Origin: Vibrio breoganii
Lineage (GTDB): Bacteria; Pseudomonadota; Gammaproteobacteria; Enterobacterales; Vibrionaceae
Direction of reading: 5' to 3'
DNA: 64,000 nt
NCBI RefSeq assembly: GCF_001677275.1
Contig: NZ_CP016178.1
Span: 682,001-746,000 of the forward strand
Numbering within the stretch: the first letter of the stretch is position 1; every line of letters starts with the position of its first letter. Position numbers and translations under genes: made by a program. Shown here piece after piece: positions 8,700 to 18,282 of the stretch. The notes under the pieces are model-generated. The model searched no databases, was not told the origin of the DNA, and saw only the letters and a program-made list of their open reading frames with translations.

Positions 8700-8715
8700 T
8701 ACCCTATATAGTGTA
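8700..8715. promoter_or_regulatory. NrdR box 2
   Basis: TACCCTATATAGTGTA, second member of the NrdR pair, 31 bp from the start of box 1 and 31 bp before the nrdD start codon. NrdR represses ribonucleotide reductase genes when dATP is plentiful. Confidence 0.7.
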
Positions 8716-8746
8716 TCTGTGTATATGCTGTGGGTAAGGAGAATAT

Positions 8747-10867
8747 GTGAAACCAGTTGTTCTAAAAAGAGATGGATCTCTCGCCCCATTTACCAAGGAT
8801 CGTATTGTTGCAGCAATAAAAAGTGCTGCACCTCACACAGATGAAGACTTAGCGAACTATGCCGAGGGCGTCGCGTTATCTGTTGAGCAACAACTGGTAG
8901 ATAGCCAAGAAGTGGATATCCAGCAAATCCAAACCCTAGTCGAGAACGAACTGATGCAAGGTCCTTATAAAGGACTGGCACGCTCGTACATCGAATACCG
9001 TCATGACCGTGATATGGCTCGTGAGAAGAAGAGTGTTCTAAACCAAGAAATCCAAGGTTTAATTGAGCAATCAAATGCTGATCTTCTTAACGAAAACGCC
9101 AACAAAGACGGTAAAGTGATCCCAACTCAGCGCGATCTCCTAGCTGGTATTGTAGCTAAGCACTACGCAAAAACGCATATTTTACCTCGTGATATTGTTC
9201 AAGCACACGAAGATGGCGATATCCATTACCATGACCTGGATTACGCACCGTTCTTCCCAATGTTTAACTGCATGCTAATCGACCTTAAAGGCATGCTAAC
9301 ACACGGCTTTAAAATGGGTAATGCTGAGATTGACACGCCTAAGTCGATCTCTACTGCAACGGCGGTTACTGCGCAAATCATTGCACAGGTTGCAAGCCAC
9401 ATTTACGGCGGCACAACCATTAACCGTATTGACGAAGTTCTTGAGCCTTACGTGACTTGTAGCTACGAAAAGCACCTTGAAGTAGCGAAAGAGTGGGACA
9501 TCCATAACCCTGAAGAGTTTGCACGTTCTCGTACAGAGAAAGAGTGTTACGACGCTTTTCAATCTCTAGAGTATGAGGTCAATACTCTGCACACAGCAAA
9601 CGGTCAAACTCCTTTTGTTACTTTTGGTTTTGGTCTTGGCTCTACGTGGGCTTCAAAGCTGATTCAAACGTCTATTTTAAAGAACCGTATTGCTGGCCTT
9701 GGTAAGAACAAGAAGACAGCAGTCTTCCCTAAGTTGGTGTTTGCAATCCAAGATGGCTTGAATCATAAGCCAACGGATCCTAACTACGACATTAAGCAGT
9801 TGGCTCTTGAATGTGCGTCTAAGCGTATGTACCCAGATATCTTAAACTACGACAAGGTAGTAGAAGTCACGGGTTCATTTAAAACGCCTATGGGTTGTCG
9901 TAGCTTCCTCAACGTCTATGAAGAAAACGGCGAGATGATCCATGAAGGACGCAACAACCTTGGTGTTGTTAGCCTTAACTTGCCACGTATTGCGCTACAA
10001 GCTGGTGGCAGTGAAGAACGTTTCTATGAGTTACTAGACGAAAAACTAGTCACAGCGCGTCGCGCCTTAGAGACTCGTATCACTCGTCTAGAAAATGTGA
10101 AGGCGCGTGTTGCTCCAATCCTATACATGGAAGGCGCGTGTGGTGTTCGTCTAAACCCTGATGATTCAGTATCTGAAATTTTCAAGAATGGCCGTGCTTC
10201 AATTTCTCTGGGCTACATCGGTATTCATGAAACCATCAATGCGTTGTTTGGTACCGAAGAGCATGTATTTGATGAAGCGCGTTTACGTGAGAAAGCACTG
10301 AAGATCGTCTCTTACTTGAAAGAAAACGTAGAGCGTTGGACAGAAGAAACGGGCTATGGCTTTAGCCTATACGGCACGCCAAGTGAAAACCTATGTAGCC
10401 GTTTCTGCCGAGTAGACACTAAAGAGTTTGGTGTGATCAAGGGCGTTACTGACAAGGGTTACTACACCAACAGCTTCCACCTAGATGTTGAGAAGAAGGT
10501 TAACCCATACGACAAGATTGACTTTGAGATGCCTTACCCGCTTATCTCAACCGGTGGTTTTATCTGCTACGGTGAGTTCCCTAACATGCAACGCAATATT
10601 GAAGCGCTAGAAAACGTTTGGGATTACTCGTATAGCCGAGTTCCATATTACGGCACCAATACACCTATCGATGAGTGTTATGAGTGTGGCTATACGGGCG
10701 AGTTTGAGTGTACAAGTAAGGGCTTTACTTGTCCGTCTTGTGGCAATCACGATTCTTCTAAGGTATCGGTTACGCGCCGTGTGTGCGGTTACCTAGGAAG
10801 CCCTGACGCACGTCCGTTTAATTTCGGTAAACAAGAAGAAGTTAAACGTCGCGTTAAGCACCTATAA
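8747..10867 (+). CDS. nrdD: Anaerobic ribonucleoside-triphosphate reductase
   Basis: Class III ribonucleotide reductase of 706 aa, making dNTPs from NTPs without oxygen. An N-terminal ATP-cone is present (VLKRDGSLAPFTKDRIVAAI), the active-site region carries PSENLCSRFC, the zinc site is ECYECG plus CPSCG, and the glycyl-radical loop is RRVCGYLGSPDARPFN near the C-terminus. The start is GTG at 8747 after TAAGGAG. FNR and NrdR sites lie upstream, and its activase NrdG follows by 35 bp. All key residues are intact. Confidence 0.97.
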   Translation: MKPVVLKRDGSLAPFTKDRIVAAIKSAAPHTDEDLANYAEGVALSVEQQLVDSQEVDIQQIQTLVENELMQGPYKGLARSYIEYRHDRDMAREKKSVLNQEIQGLIEQSNADLLNENANKDGKVIPTQRDLLAGIVAKHYAKTHILPRDIVQAHEDGDIHYHDLDYAPFFPMFNCMLIDLKGMLTHGFKMGNAEIDTPKSISTATAVTAQIIAQVASHIYGGTTINRIDEVLEPYVTCSYEKHLEVAKEWDIHNPEEFARSRTEKECYDAFQSLEYEVNTLHTANGQTPFVTFGFGLGSTWASKLIQTSILKNRIAGLGKNKKTAVFPKLVFAIQDGLNHKPTDPNYDIKQLALECASKRMYPDILNYDKVVEVTGSFKTPMGCRSFLNVYEENGEMIHEGRNNLGVVSLNLPRIALQAGGSEERFYELLDEKLVTARRALETRITRLENVKARVAPILYMEGACGVRLNPDDSVSEIFKNGRASISLGYIGIHETINALFGTEEHVFDEARLREKALKIVSYLKENVERWTEETGYGFSLYGTPSENLCSRFCRVDTKEFGVIKGVTDKGYYTNSFHLDVEKKVNPYDKIDFEMPYPLISTGGFICYGEFPNMQRNIEALENVWDYSYSRVPYYGTNTPIDECYECGYTGEFECTSKGFTCPSCGNHDSSKVSVTRRVCGYLGSPDARPFNFGKQEEVKRRVKHL

Positions 10868-10902
10868 TTAACCATACTGATAGCATATAGAGTAGGGCAT
10901 TG

Positions 10903-11373
10903 ATGAATTACCATAACTATTATCCTGTAGATGTAGTAAACGGGCCGGGTACGCGCTGTACCCTGTTTGTTTCTGGTTGCATTCATCAATGTCGTGGCTG
11001 TTATAACCAATCAACTTGGTCTCCAAGCTCTGGCCATCTCTACACTCAAGAGATGGAAGACCAGATAATTGCTGATCTTAATGACACCCGAATTAAACGC
11101 CGAGGTTTATCTCTGTCTGGTGGCGATCCCTTGTTTCCAGGCAATGTTGAGTCAGTGCTCAAGCTGGTCAAGCGTGTGAAAGAGGAGTGTCCAGGAAAGG
11201 ACATCTGGCTTTGGACCGGCTATTTGCTGGCTGAGCTCTCCCCAGAGCAGCAACAGGTTGTGGATTTTATCGATGTGCTGATTGATGGCAAGTATGAAAA
11301 AGACTTTGCAGATGTGCGTCTAGAATGGCGTGGCAGCTCTAATCAGGTCATACATCGCTTCGATCTCAAGTAA
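10903..11373 (+). CDS. nrdG: Anaerobic ribonucleotide reductase activating protein (radical SAM)
   Basis: A 156-aa radical-SAM activase that places the glycyl radical on NrdD. The iron-sulfur motif CIHQCRGCYN (CxxxCxxC) and the glycine-rich SLSGGDPLF segment are intact. ATG at 10903 gives MNYHNYYPVDVVNGPGTRC, the family N-terminus; an in-frame TTG one codon earlier is ignored. It shares the nrdD transcript and is followed by a terminator. Confidence 0.96.
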   Translation: MNYHNYYPVDVVNGPGTRCTLFVSGCIHQCRGCYNQSTWSPSSGHLYTQEMEDQIIADLNDTRIKRRGLSLSGGDPLFPGNVESVLKLVKRVKEECPGKDIWLWTGYLLAELSPEQQQVVDFIDVLIDGKYEKDFADVRLEWRGSSNQVIHRFDLK

Positions 11374-11383
11374 TTTCCTTATC

Positions 11384-11412
11384 AAAGGACGCAAATTAAG
11401 CGTCCTTTGCTT
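11384..11412 (+). terminator. Terminator of nrdDG
   Basis: AAAGGACGC and GCGTCCTTT form a 9-bp stem with a 7-nt loop, followed by GCTTT, directly after nrdG. Confidence 0.7.
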
Positions 11413-11527
11413 TATCTGAACAAAAAATAATCACGAAACAGGGTTGCCGATTAATAACTGTTTCGATTTCTTTCGCCAAGTGATAACGTGAGTCTATCCA
11501 AATGAATTTCAAAGGGTTGTGACTTTC

Positions 11528-12709
11528 ATGTTCTCCAATCTTCCAGCACCTCAACAGGATCCAATCCTGTCTTTATCTTTAGCTTACAGACAAGACCAAC
11601 GTGATAAAAAGATCGATCTAGGTATCGGTGTTTATCGCAATAGTGACGGGGTAACGCCAGTCATGGAGTCTATACAAAAAGCTGAGCAAGTGGTTCTCAA
11701 TAGCCAACAAACAAAGGCTTACGTCGGCATGGCGGGCGATGAAGAATTTAATGCTGCAGCATTAAAGCTTGTGTTACCTGACTCAGTTATTGGCGAACGT
11801 GCTATATCAGTACAAACGCCAGGGGCGAGTGGTGGATTGCGCATGCTGGCAGAGCTGATTGCGTTTTCAAACCCGGGCGCTACGGTTTGGCTGAGTAATC
11901 CAAGCTATGTTAACCATCAGCCAGTGATGGAAGCTGCAGGCCTGAAGGTAAAACACTATCGCTACTTTGAGCCAGCGAGCAAGCAGGTTGATGTAAATGC
12001 AATGCTTGATGATTTGAGTAACGCTGGTGCGAAAGATGTTGTGCTGCTTCACGGCTGCTGTCACAACCCAACAGGTGCAGATCTATCGCAAGATGCATGG
12101 AAGCAAGTAACGCTTCTCGCGCAAAAAAATGGCTTCTTGCCGTTTATCGATATTGCTTACCAAGGCTTTGGTGATGGACTGGAGCAAGATGCATTTGGTG
12201 TTCAGCACATGGCCGCTAATCTTCCAGAGTTGTTGGTGACCAGTTCTTGCTCGAAAAACTTCGGTTTATACAGAGAGCGTACGGGTAGTGCGATCGTAGT
12301 AGCAGATCAGCAAAGCCATGCAACGAATGCGCGCGGTAAGCTATTACAGATGGCAAGATCAACTTATACTATGCCTCCTGCGCATGGCGCGTCTATAGTT
12401 AAAACTGTGTTGTTAGACAATGAGTTAAAGTCTTCTTGGATGACTGAGTTAGAGCAGATGCGCTTAAGACTGGTTAGCTTAAGAGAGCAGCTGTGTTTAG
12501 AGTTGGTTCAGAATACAAACTCTGAGGACTTTGAGTTTATTAAACAACACAAAGGTATGTTTAGTGTACTCGGTTTCTCAGCGCAGCAGATGACCAGACT
12601 TCGTGAAGAGTTTGCTGTGTACGGTGTTAACGATGGCCGTATCAACATTGCAGGCCTAAGGGAACAAGATTTAACTTACGTAGCGTCAGCTATAGCAGCG
12701 GTTCGATAA
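11528..12709 (+). CDS. Aromatic/aspartate aminotransferase (class I, PLP-dependent)
   Basis: A 393-aa aminotransferase of the AspC/TyrB subgroup. The start MFSNLPAPQQDPILSL, the substrate loop IDLGIGVYRN, LHGCCHNPTGADL and the PLP-lysine segment TSSCSKNFGLYRERTG are all present. It would move amino groups between aromatic amino acids or aspartate and 2-oxoglutarate; which is preferred is not clear. ATG at 11528 is chosen because GGG lies about 11 bases upstream, whereas the in-frame GTG at 11519 has no room for a ribosome-binding site. Confidence 0.9.
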   Translation: MFSNLPAPQQDPILSLSLAYRQDQRDKKIDLGIGVYRNSDGVTPVMESIQKAEQVVLNSQQTKAYVGMAGDEEFNAAALKLVLPDSVIGERAISVQTPGASGGLRMLAELIAFSNPGATVWLSNPSYVNHQPVMEAAGLKVKHYRYFEPASKQVDVNAMLDDLSNAGAKDVVLLHGCCHNPTGADLSQDAWKQVTLLAQKNGFLPFIDIAYQGFGDGLEQDAFGVQHMAANLPELLVTSSCSKNFGLYRERTGSAIVVADQQSHATNARGKLLQMARSTYTMPPAHGASIVKTVLLDNELKSSWMTELEQMRLRLVSLREQLCLELVQNTNSEDFEFIKQHKGMFSVLGFSAQQMTRLREEFAVYGVNDGRINIAGLREQDLTYVASAIAAVR

Positions 12710-12742
12710 TAATAAATAACTTAGATTAACAGGGTGGATTGG

Positions 12743-13390
12743 ATGAAACATTGGAAAATTTTAAGTATTGCTTTGTTTGCAGGCTCTTTGGTCGCATGTT
12801 CAAGCACACCACAAGAAAGTGGTAAGGAAGAAATAAAGTTTGAACAGCCGGTCATGGAGCAAGAAACTGAAGAAGCAGTTGAAGAAGTGGTAGAAAAAGA
12901 AGAGCCAGTGGCTGTTGAAGAAGAGAAGGAAGCTGAACCAGCGCCTGCTCCGACGAAAACAGAAGATGGCAAACTTATTCTTGGTGAACAAGAATGGTTG
13001 TTCTTCCCTGAATTCAAAGCGACAGTGAAAGCACGCGTTGACTCAGGCGCTACAACGTCTTCTCTATCCGCTATCGAAGTTAAACAGTTTGAGCGTGATG
13101 GCAAGAAGTGGGTGAAGTTCAAACCAGCCTACGCCGGAAAAGTTGGCAAAGAGATCAGCCTGCCAATTGAGCGCTTTGCAAAAGTGAAGCAATCAAGCTC
13201 AGAAGAATCGGATAAACGTCCTGTGGTAGCGATTTGGATTCAGCTTTCTGAACTGAAAGAGAAGACAGAGTTTACTCTAGTCGATCGCTCGCACTTAGAC
13301 TTCCCAGTGTTGCTTGGACGTAGTTTCGTACGAGATGTGGCGATTGTTGATGTCAGTCGTAAATACGTACAACCAAAAATCACTAAATAA
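12743..13390 (+). CDS. Lipoprotein with RimK-associated retropepsin-like (putative ATP-dependent zinc protease) domain
   Basis: A 215-aa lipoprotein: the lipobox LVAC follows a hydrophobic signal, then comes an acidic Glu/Val-rich linker of about 60 residues, then a C-terminal domain with VKARVDSGATTSSLSA, the aspartic-protease-like D-S-G triad of PF05618 proteins. The family is often named ATP-dependent zinc protease, but the fold is retropepsin-like and most members have no proven substrate. ATG at 12743 is preferred over GTG at 12734. It has its own hairpin downstream. Confidence 0.75.
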   Translation: MKHWKILSIALFAGSLVACSSTPQESGKEEIKFEQPVMEQETEEAVEEVVEKEEPVAVEEEKEAEPAPAPTKTEDGKLILGEQEWLFFPEFKATVKARVDSGATTSSLSAIEVKQFERDGKKWVKFKPAYAGKVGKEISLPIERFAKVKQSSSEESDKRPVVAIWIQLSELKEKTEFTLVDRSHLDFPVLLGRSFVRDVAIVDVSRKYVQPKITK

Positions 13391-13401
13391 TAACGAACAA
13401 C

Positions 13402-13425
13402 TAGGTGCCCTTTATTGGGCACCTA
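13402..13425 (+). terminator. Hairpin between the lipoprotein gene and modA
   Basis: TAGGTGCCC and GGGCACCTA form a perfect 9-bp stem with a 6-nt loop. Only a weak T-tract follows (CTTATT), so termination may be partial. The modA start is 16 bp further on. Confidence 0.6.
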
Positions 13426-13440
13426 CTTATTAAGAACCTT

Positions 13441-14190
13441 ATGCCGCGTATTCTAATTCCGCTTTTACTACTCTTCTCTTCATTCTCATTCGCCAATTCA
13501 AACCAAACCGTCTACGTCTATGCTGCATCATCTATGACGCAGGTTGTTGAAAGGTTAATTGAAAAAGCTCAAGGGCAGGGAATAGAAGTAAAAGGGGTCT
13601 ATGGGTCATCGTCTTCCCTAGCCAGACAGATTTCCCAAGGTGCGCCTGCTGATATCTTCATATCCGCAAATACACAGTGGATGGATTATCTAGAACAACA
13701 GGGCGAAGGTGTTAAACCCTCGATTAACATTGCGGGAAACCAGCTTGTTGTAGTGTCAGGAAATAAAGACGTAAGGTTAGATAGACTAGATGATCTCTCT
13801 AACTGGAACAAAATGTTAGACGGTCAGCGTTTAGCCATTGGTGAATCAAACACCGTTCCTGTTGGTATCTATGCGAAACAAGCCTTACAGAATCTAGGCG
13901 TGTGGCAGTCACTGTCAAAACACACGGCTCCAATGAAAAATACTCGTGCTGTGCTTGCCATGGTGGAAAGGCAGCAGGTGCCAATGGGTATTGTGTATGT
14001 TACCGATGCAAAACAGTCGAAACAGGCTCATCTAGTTTCGGCTATCCCAATGGATCTTTACGAGCCTATTAAGTACCCAGCGTTGCTACTTTCAGATAAA
14101 AGCAGTGCAAATCAGGTATATAAAGCCCTTTATAGCAAAGAGATGAGTCAATATTTGCTAGAGTTAGGATTTACCCCATTAACCCAATAG
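13441..14190 (+). CDS. modA: Molybdate-binding periplasmic protein
   Basis: A 249-aa periplasmic binding protein with signal peptide (LIPLLLLFSSFSFA). Typical ModA features are YAASSMTQVVERL, GSSSSLARQISQGAPADIFISAN and the end region YPALLLSDKSS. It feeds the ModBC transporter encoded by the next two genes. ATG at 13441 starts directly at the signal peptide. The ribosome-binding site is weak and the gene sits right after a hairpin. No ModE gene or clear ModE site is visible. Confidence 0.93.
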   Translation: MPRILIPLLLLFSSFSFANSNQTVYVYAASSMTQVVERLIEKAQGQGIEVKGVYGSSSSLARQISQGAPADIFISANTQWMDYLEQQGEGVKPSINIAGNQLVVVSGNKDVRLDRLDDLSNWNKMLDGQRLAIGESNTVPVGIYAKQALQNLGVWQSLSKHTAPMKNTRAVLAMVERQQVPMGIVYVTDAKQSKQAHLVSAIPMDLYEPIKYPALLLSDKSSANQVYKALYSKEMSQYLLELGFTPLTQ

Positions 14191-14200
14191 GGAAGGTGTG

Positions 14201-14890
14201 ATGCTCACCGAGTTAGAAATTACAGCCCTAGCACTTAGCCTAAAAGTAGCCTTTGTTGCGAGTATTTGTATTTTACCTATCGGAATTGCACTGGCTTGGC
14301 TTTTGGCTAAAAAAGAGTTCTATGGCAAAAGTCTGCTCGACGGACTTATTCACTTGCCGTTAGTTCTGCCTCCTGTGGTCATCGGATATGTATTGCTGAT
14401 CTTGTTTGGAAAACAAGGCCCGCTTGGCAAATGGCTAGAGCAGTATCTCGGACTCGACTTTTCGTTCAGTTGGAGAGGTGCGGCCTTAGCATCGGCAGTG
14501 GTTGCATTGCCTTTAATGGTGAGGGCCATTCGCCTTAGTATTTTGTCTGTGGACAGCAAGCTTGAAGACGCCGCTATGACACTGGGTGCCAACCCTTGGA
14601 GAGTATTCCAGCGGGTAACACTTCCATTGATTATGCCTGGTGTTATTTCTGGATTTGTATTGGCCTTTGCGCGCAGCTTAGGTGAGTTTGGTGCCACCAT
14701 TACCTTTGTCTCTAATATCCCAGGTGAAACTCAAACCATCCCCCTTGCTATGTTTAGCTTTCTAGAAACGCCCGGCGCAGAGTTTGAAGCGATGAGACTG
14801 TGTATTTTAGCCATTGTAATAGCACTGGTTTCGCTATTTATCAGTGAATGGATGTCGCGCCGGTCTCAACAGAAATTGGGGCTTATTTAA
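14201..14890 (+). CDS. modB: Molybdate ABC transporter permease
   Basis: A 229-aa inner-membrane permease with five or six hydrophobic segments. The EAA loop that docks on the ATPase is seen as EDAAMTLGANPWRVFQRVTLP, followed by GEFGATITFVSNIPGETQTIPLA, a ModB hallmark. ATG at 14201 is used, one codon after an in-frame GTG, with AAGG upstream. Its stop codon overlaps the modC start. Confidence 0.93.
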   Translation: MLTELEITALALSLKVAFVASICILPIGIALAWLLAKKEFYGKSLLDGLIHLPLVLPPVVIGYVLLILFGKQGPLGKWLEQYLGLDFSFSWRGAALASAVVALPLMVRAIRLSILSVDSKLEDAAMTLGANPWRVFQRVTLPLIMPGVISGFVLAFARSLGEFGATITFVSNIPGETQTIPLAMFSFLETPGAEFEAMRLCILAIVIALVSLFISEWMSRRSQQKLGLI

Positions 14891-15984
14891 TGACGTTAAT
14901 GTTCTCATTTACGCACCAATTCGATAACCAATCCTTTGATATAAGAGGAACTATCCCCTCGACCGGTGTTACTGCGGTGTTTGGCCGGTCCGGTAGCGGT
15001 AAATCCACGCTTCTAAACGTATTGTGTGGGTTATTGTCCCCTGATCAAGGTGAGGTGACATTTATAGAAACCTGTCTACTTGATACCAAGCACAGTATCA
15101 ATGTGCCTGTCTGGAAACGAAAAATAGCGGTCGTCTTTCAAGATGCCCGTTTGTTCCCTCATCTCTCTATTTTAGAGAACCTTCTTTTTGGTTCGCCAAA
15201 CAAGTTACAAAGTGGGCGATTTAAGGAGCTAACGTCGTTACTTGGTATTGAGCACCTGTTAGATTCTAAACCAAACAAGCTCAGTGGTGGTGAAAGGCAG
15301 CGAGTTGCCATTGCTAGGGCGTTGTTGAGTGAGCCTGAGTTGCTGTTGATGGATGAGCCTCTGGCTAGTCTTGATTTACCTAGAAAAAGGGAGGTCATGC
15401 ATTATCTCAGTCAACTGCCACACAAAATAGACATTCCCATCGTCTACGTGACGCATAGCCTTGAAGAGGTCATGCACTTGGCTGACAACCTGCTGGTTCT
15501 AGAGTCGGGGAAGGTTGCTGATTTCGGTACGGTAGAACAAGTGTGGAATGGAGACTCGCTCGCGTTATGGCAGGAGAGTGAGCAGCACAGTGCACTACTG
15601 ACCGCCAAGGTCTCTGAGCGACATCCCAATTATGCTATGCGAAAAATGAAGGTAGCGGGGCATGCACTGTGGGTTCCTGACCAAGCGTTTGAGGACAAGC
15701 AGGGCGAATGTATGCGCATTAGGATTGATGCTAGAGATGTTTCAGTGACACTGTCACCTGTGGTTGGCAGCTCAATTCGAAATGTCATTCCCGTGCAAGT
15801 AACTGATATGGAAGAACTAAACGATCACTCTTGCCTATTAACTTTAGCCTTGAATGAAGAGCTAGCGTTAAAATCGATACTGACTCAGTGGGCTACGGCA
15901 GAATTGAACCTTCAGAAAGGCAGTCAAGTTTTTGCCCAGATTAAAGGGGTGAGTTTTACACAGCAAAACCTGGCTACACACTAA
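14890..15984 (+). CDS. modC: Molybdate ABC transporter ATP-binding protein
   Basis: A 364-aa ATPase: Walker A GRSGSGKST, Q-loop VFQDARLFPH, signature LSGGERQRVAIARAL and Walker B LLLMDEPLASLD occupy the first 220 residues. The C-terminal part carries a TOBE/MOP-like molybdate-binding domain, which makes uptake self-limiting in relatives. The start ATG overlaps the modB stop (TAATG). An in-frame ATG at 14848 inside modB is less likely. Confidence 0.93.
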   Translation: MTLMFSFTHQFDNQSFDIRGTIPSTGVTAVFGRSGSGKSTLLNVLCGLLSPDQGEVTFIETCLLDTKHSINVPVWKRKIAVVFQDARLFPHLSILENLLFGSPNKLQSGRFKELTSLLGIEHLLDSKPNKLSGGERQRVAIARALLSEPELLLMDEPLASLDLPRKREVMHYLSQLPHKIDIPIVYVTHSLEEVMHLADNLLVLESGKVADFGTVEQVWNGDSLALWQESEQHSALLTAKVSERHPNYAMRKMKVAGHALWVPDQAFEDKQGECMRIRIDARDVSVTLSPVVGSSIRNVIPVQVTDMEELNDHSCLLTLALNEELALKSILTQWATAELNLQKGSQVFAQIKGVSFTQQNLATH

Positions 15985-16024
15985 ACCTCAAATAACAGCT
16001 GGTAATCAACATATTCTTTAGGCA

Positions 16025-16058
16025 ATAAAAAACTCGAGTTGCATTAACAACTCGAGTT
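16025..16058 (-). terminator. Terminator of the small hypothetical gene
   Basis: AACTCGAGTTG and CAACTCGAGTT form a perfect 11-bp stem with loop CATTAA. The A-run at its left becomes a T-run on the minus strand. It may also stop modC read-through. Confidence 0.8.
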
Positions 16059-16077
16059 CACTTTAGGCGATAGGATC

Positions 16078-16512
16078 TTAGTCTTTTAGAAAGACACTAT
16101 TGAAATCGCGCTTAAGGATAGGGTCACGACGAGCTTTCTTCATTTGCTTGACCATGTCCTTGATACAGTTGAAAAGAACTTGGTCTAACAATTGTGCTTT
16201 GTAAGCGTTAGTTTGTTCTTCCGTCATGTTTTCAGGAATGTTAAGCGTTGGGAACTCTTCTAGTAGTCCAACACCTGCAAAGGCTTGGCTTACTGAGGTA
16301 AGAGCGTGAAATTGCTCGAAGTTGTCTACTACATTCTGTGCACTGGCTGGCAGTTCGTCCCACGCTTTGCGTACTTCTGCTTCACCGGCCTCATGTATAG
16401 AAACAACCATTTGGAACATCTGCTCAGGTACTTCATCAAATTCGATGACCTGACGCAATTCCGCTGATACTTCACTTAGATCGATGGTTTGATCTTCAAT
16501 TATTTCTGACAT
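16078..16512 (-). CDS. Small acidic hypothetical protein (possibly DUF3069-like)
   Basis: A 144-aa acidic, helix-rich soluble protein with no signal peptide, membrane segment or recognisable catalytic motif. It ends in a basic segment (KKARRDPILKRDF). ATG at 16512 is chosen because AAGGT lies 8 bases upstream; the frame extends nine residues further to 16539. It resembles short gammaproteobacterial DUF3069-type proteins, but I am not certain of that family. It is transcribed alone with its own terminator; function unknown. Confidence 0.65.
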   Translation of the reverse strand: MSEIIEDQTIDLSEVSAELRQVIEFDEVPEQMFQMVVSIHEAGEAEVRKAWDELPASAQNVVDNFEQFHALTSVSQAFAGVGLLEEFPTLNIPENMTEEQTNAYKAQLLDQVLFNCIKDMVKQMKKARRDPILKRDFNSVFLKD

Positions 16513-16810
16513 AAGGGCATACCTTGTATTGATGGTCACCTTATCGTAAAAAGTTACCTAAAAAAGTCAAACTATAAACGCGTATTGGGTGATGGATGCT
16601 CAATAAATAAGGCATCGACCTTATAGGGTGGTGGCTATTTGTACTATAGGGTGGGTATTTGTGCAAAATGATATTTAATACCTTTATCCAGATTGAACTC
16701 GAGGCGTAATATACTAACCTTGAGAAGTAACTGACTGTAATGGTTAACAATAACGTTTAATTCTCAATCTCAGATAGGTAAACGGAAAAAGTTGTTCAAA
16801 TGGAGTTGAT

Positions 16811-17788
16811 TTGAAACAGTACGCCCTCATACCGCTAGTGTTGCTTGCTAGTGTTTATGCTCAAGCTGACGAAACCTTGCAAAAAGTGTTAGAGCAGAAC
16901 TTTGCAACTGCAGTTTTGCTCAGTGACAGTGATGCTATCTCGTTTGGTTTTCAAGACTTCGACCCGAATGATTTCGTTACTAATAACGAAAATATAGGCT
17001 CTGAAGAGTCACTAGAGTTGCGTAAGCAAATTTCTATTTACACCATCCCTTACACGTTTAAATTGAACGACTTATCTCTGGATGATAAAAGTTTGAAGCA
17101 AAACGTTACCGTAGTCGGTTCCTATCTAAAGACTAAGCGCGACCTTTCTATTGGGGATGATCCCACTGAGCCAGAAGATACTGCAAGGGACGAGACATAT
17201 ACTTTAGCCGCTAAATATTGGGTTCAGTATCCATTGTCCGAAAGTTGGAGCCTGAATACGGGACTCGGCACCAACCTGATGTACTTTCGCAATGACTACA
17301 CCTACCGAAATTCATTAACCACAGCATTTAGAGAAGCGCTCGATGGTTATGCGTTTAATACAGATGCATGGGCTCTAACCTTCAAACCTAGCGTAGAGTT
17401 GCATTATGACCGCGAACATAACTGGGGGCATTGGGAAGCCTTCACGGAAATGAAGTACTTCTATGGCTTTGGCTGGGGTGAGGCTAATGAAGGTGACGTA
17501 GGTAACCCCGAAGGGTGGTATTGGATCAACGGCGTAAAGGGGTTTTATGATATTGCGCATTGGGGGGGATATGGACAAACCCTTTATAGCAGTATTCGTC
17601 GTATCGATGTCGGTAAGGATCTGCGCGAACCTATGGGCACTGCTCACTATTATGAATGGAGCTTAGGATGGCTCGTTTCTCCTCCGTTCTTGAAAGACTA
17701 TCTAGATAATGTTGGCCTTGGCATCAACATCAACTACGGAAGTAGCTTAAAAGGTGGAACCTTGGTCCTACTGATTAACGAAGACTAA
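16811..17788 (+). CDS. Solitary outer-membrane beta-barrel protein (autotransporter-barrel-like)
   Basis: A 325-aa exported protein with a signal peptide (LIPLVLLASVYAQA) followed by a sequence rich in alternating aromatic and polar residues, typical of beta strands, such as YTLAAKYWVQYPLSESW and SVELHYDREHNWGHW. It has no passenger domain, so it fits the solitary autotransporter-like barrel family found in Vibrio. The start is TTG with TGGAG five bases upstream; no better start is present. It is monocistronic. Role unknown. Confidence 0.65.
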   Translation: MKQYALIPLVLLASVYAQADETLQKVLEQNFATAVLLSDSDAISFGFQDFDPNDFVTNNENIGSEESLELRKQISIYTIPYTFKLNDLSLDDKSLKQNVTVVGSYLKTKRDLSIGDDPTEPEDTARDETYTLAAKYWVQYPLSESWSLNTGLGTNLMYFRNDYTYRNSLTTAFREALDGYAFNTDAWALTFKPSVELHYDREHNWGHWEAFTEMKYFYGFGWGEANEGDVGNPEGWYWINGVKGFYDIAHWGGYGQTLYSSIRRIDVGKDLREPMGTAHYYEWSLGWLVSPPFLKDYLDNVGLGININYGSSLKGGTLVLLINED

Positions 17789-18000
17789 TGATTTAATTTT
17801 TGGCTATTAGCTATAACCAAGTAAATGTTTTGTTGCTTGTGTGTTGCGTTATTATGTCCCCATCACTCTTTTAAGTCGATATGTAGTTTTAATACAAAAA
17901 ACTACCCGTATCAGCTTCAAGTTCTTGATATTAATCCTCGCCTTTAAACCTTGTTTAACATAGATTTAGTATCAGTAAGTCTAAGATTTTTGGAGATTTT

Positions 18001-18282
18001 ATGGGATGGTTTAGTCGTCTCTTTGGTTCGTCTGAAGCACCTAAACAGGTTGTTGTAGAACCAATAGAGTACAAAGGGTATTTAATTTACGCTGAACCCA
18101 TTGCAGAGGGTGGCCAGTATCGCATTGCTGGACGCATAACACTGGGTGAGGGCGACTCAATTAAGACTCACCGCTTTATTCGATCTGACTTACTTGGCAA
18201 TGAAGGTGATGCCAATGAATTGATGATCAAAAAAGCACAAATGTTGATCGATCAAATGGGTGAAACCATCTTCAACCACTAA
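18001..18282 (+). CDS. HlyU-like small protein (PF10115 type)
   Basis: A 93-aa soluble protein starting MGWFSRLFGSS, with EYKGYLIYAEPI and GGQYRIAGRI typical of proteins labelled HlyU family transcriptional regulator. It is not the ArsR-type HlyU of V. cholerae and shows no helix-turn-helix; the name is inherited from annotation and should not be taken as proof of function. ATG follows TTGGAG. It lies between the OM barrel gene and pntA on the same strand. Confidence 0.75.
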   Translation: MGWFSRLFGSSEAPKQVVVEPIEYKGYLIYAEPIAEGGQYRIAGRITLGEGDSIKTHRFIRSDLLGNEGDANELMIKKAQMLIDQMGETIFNH

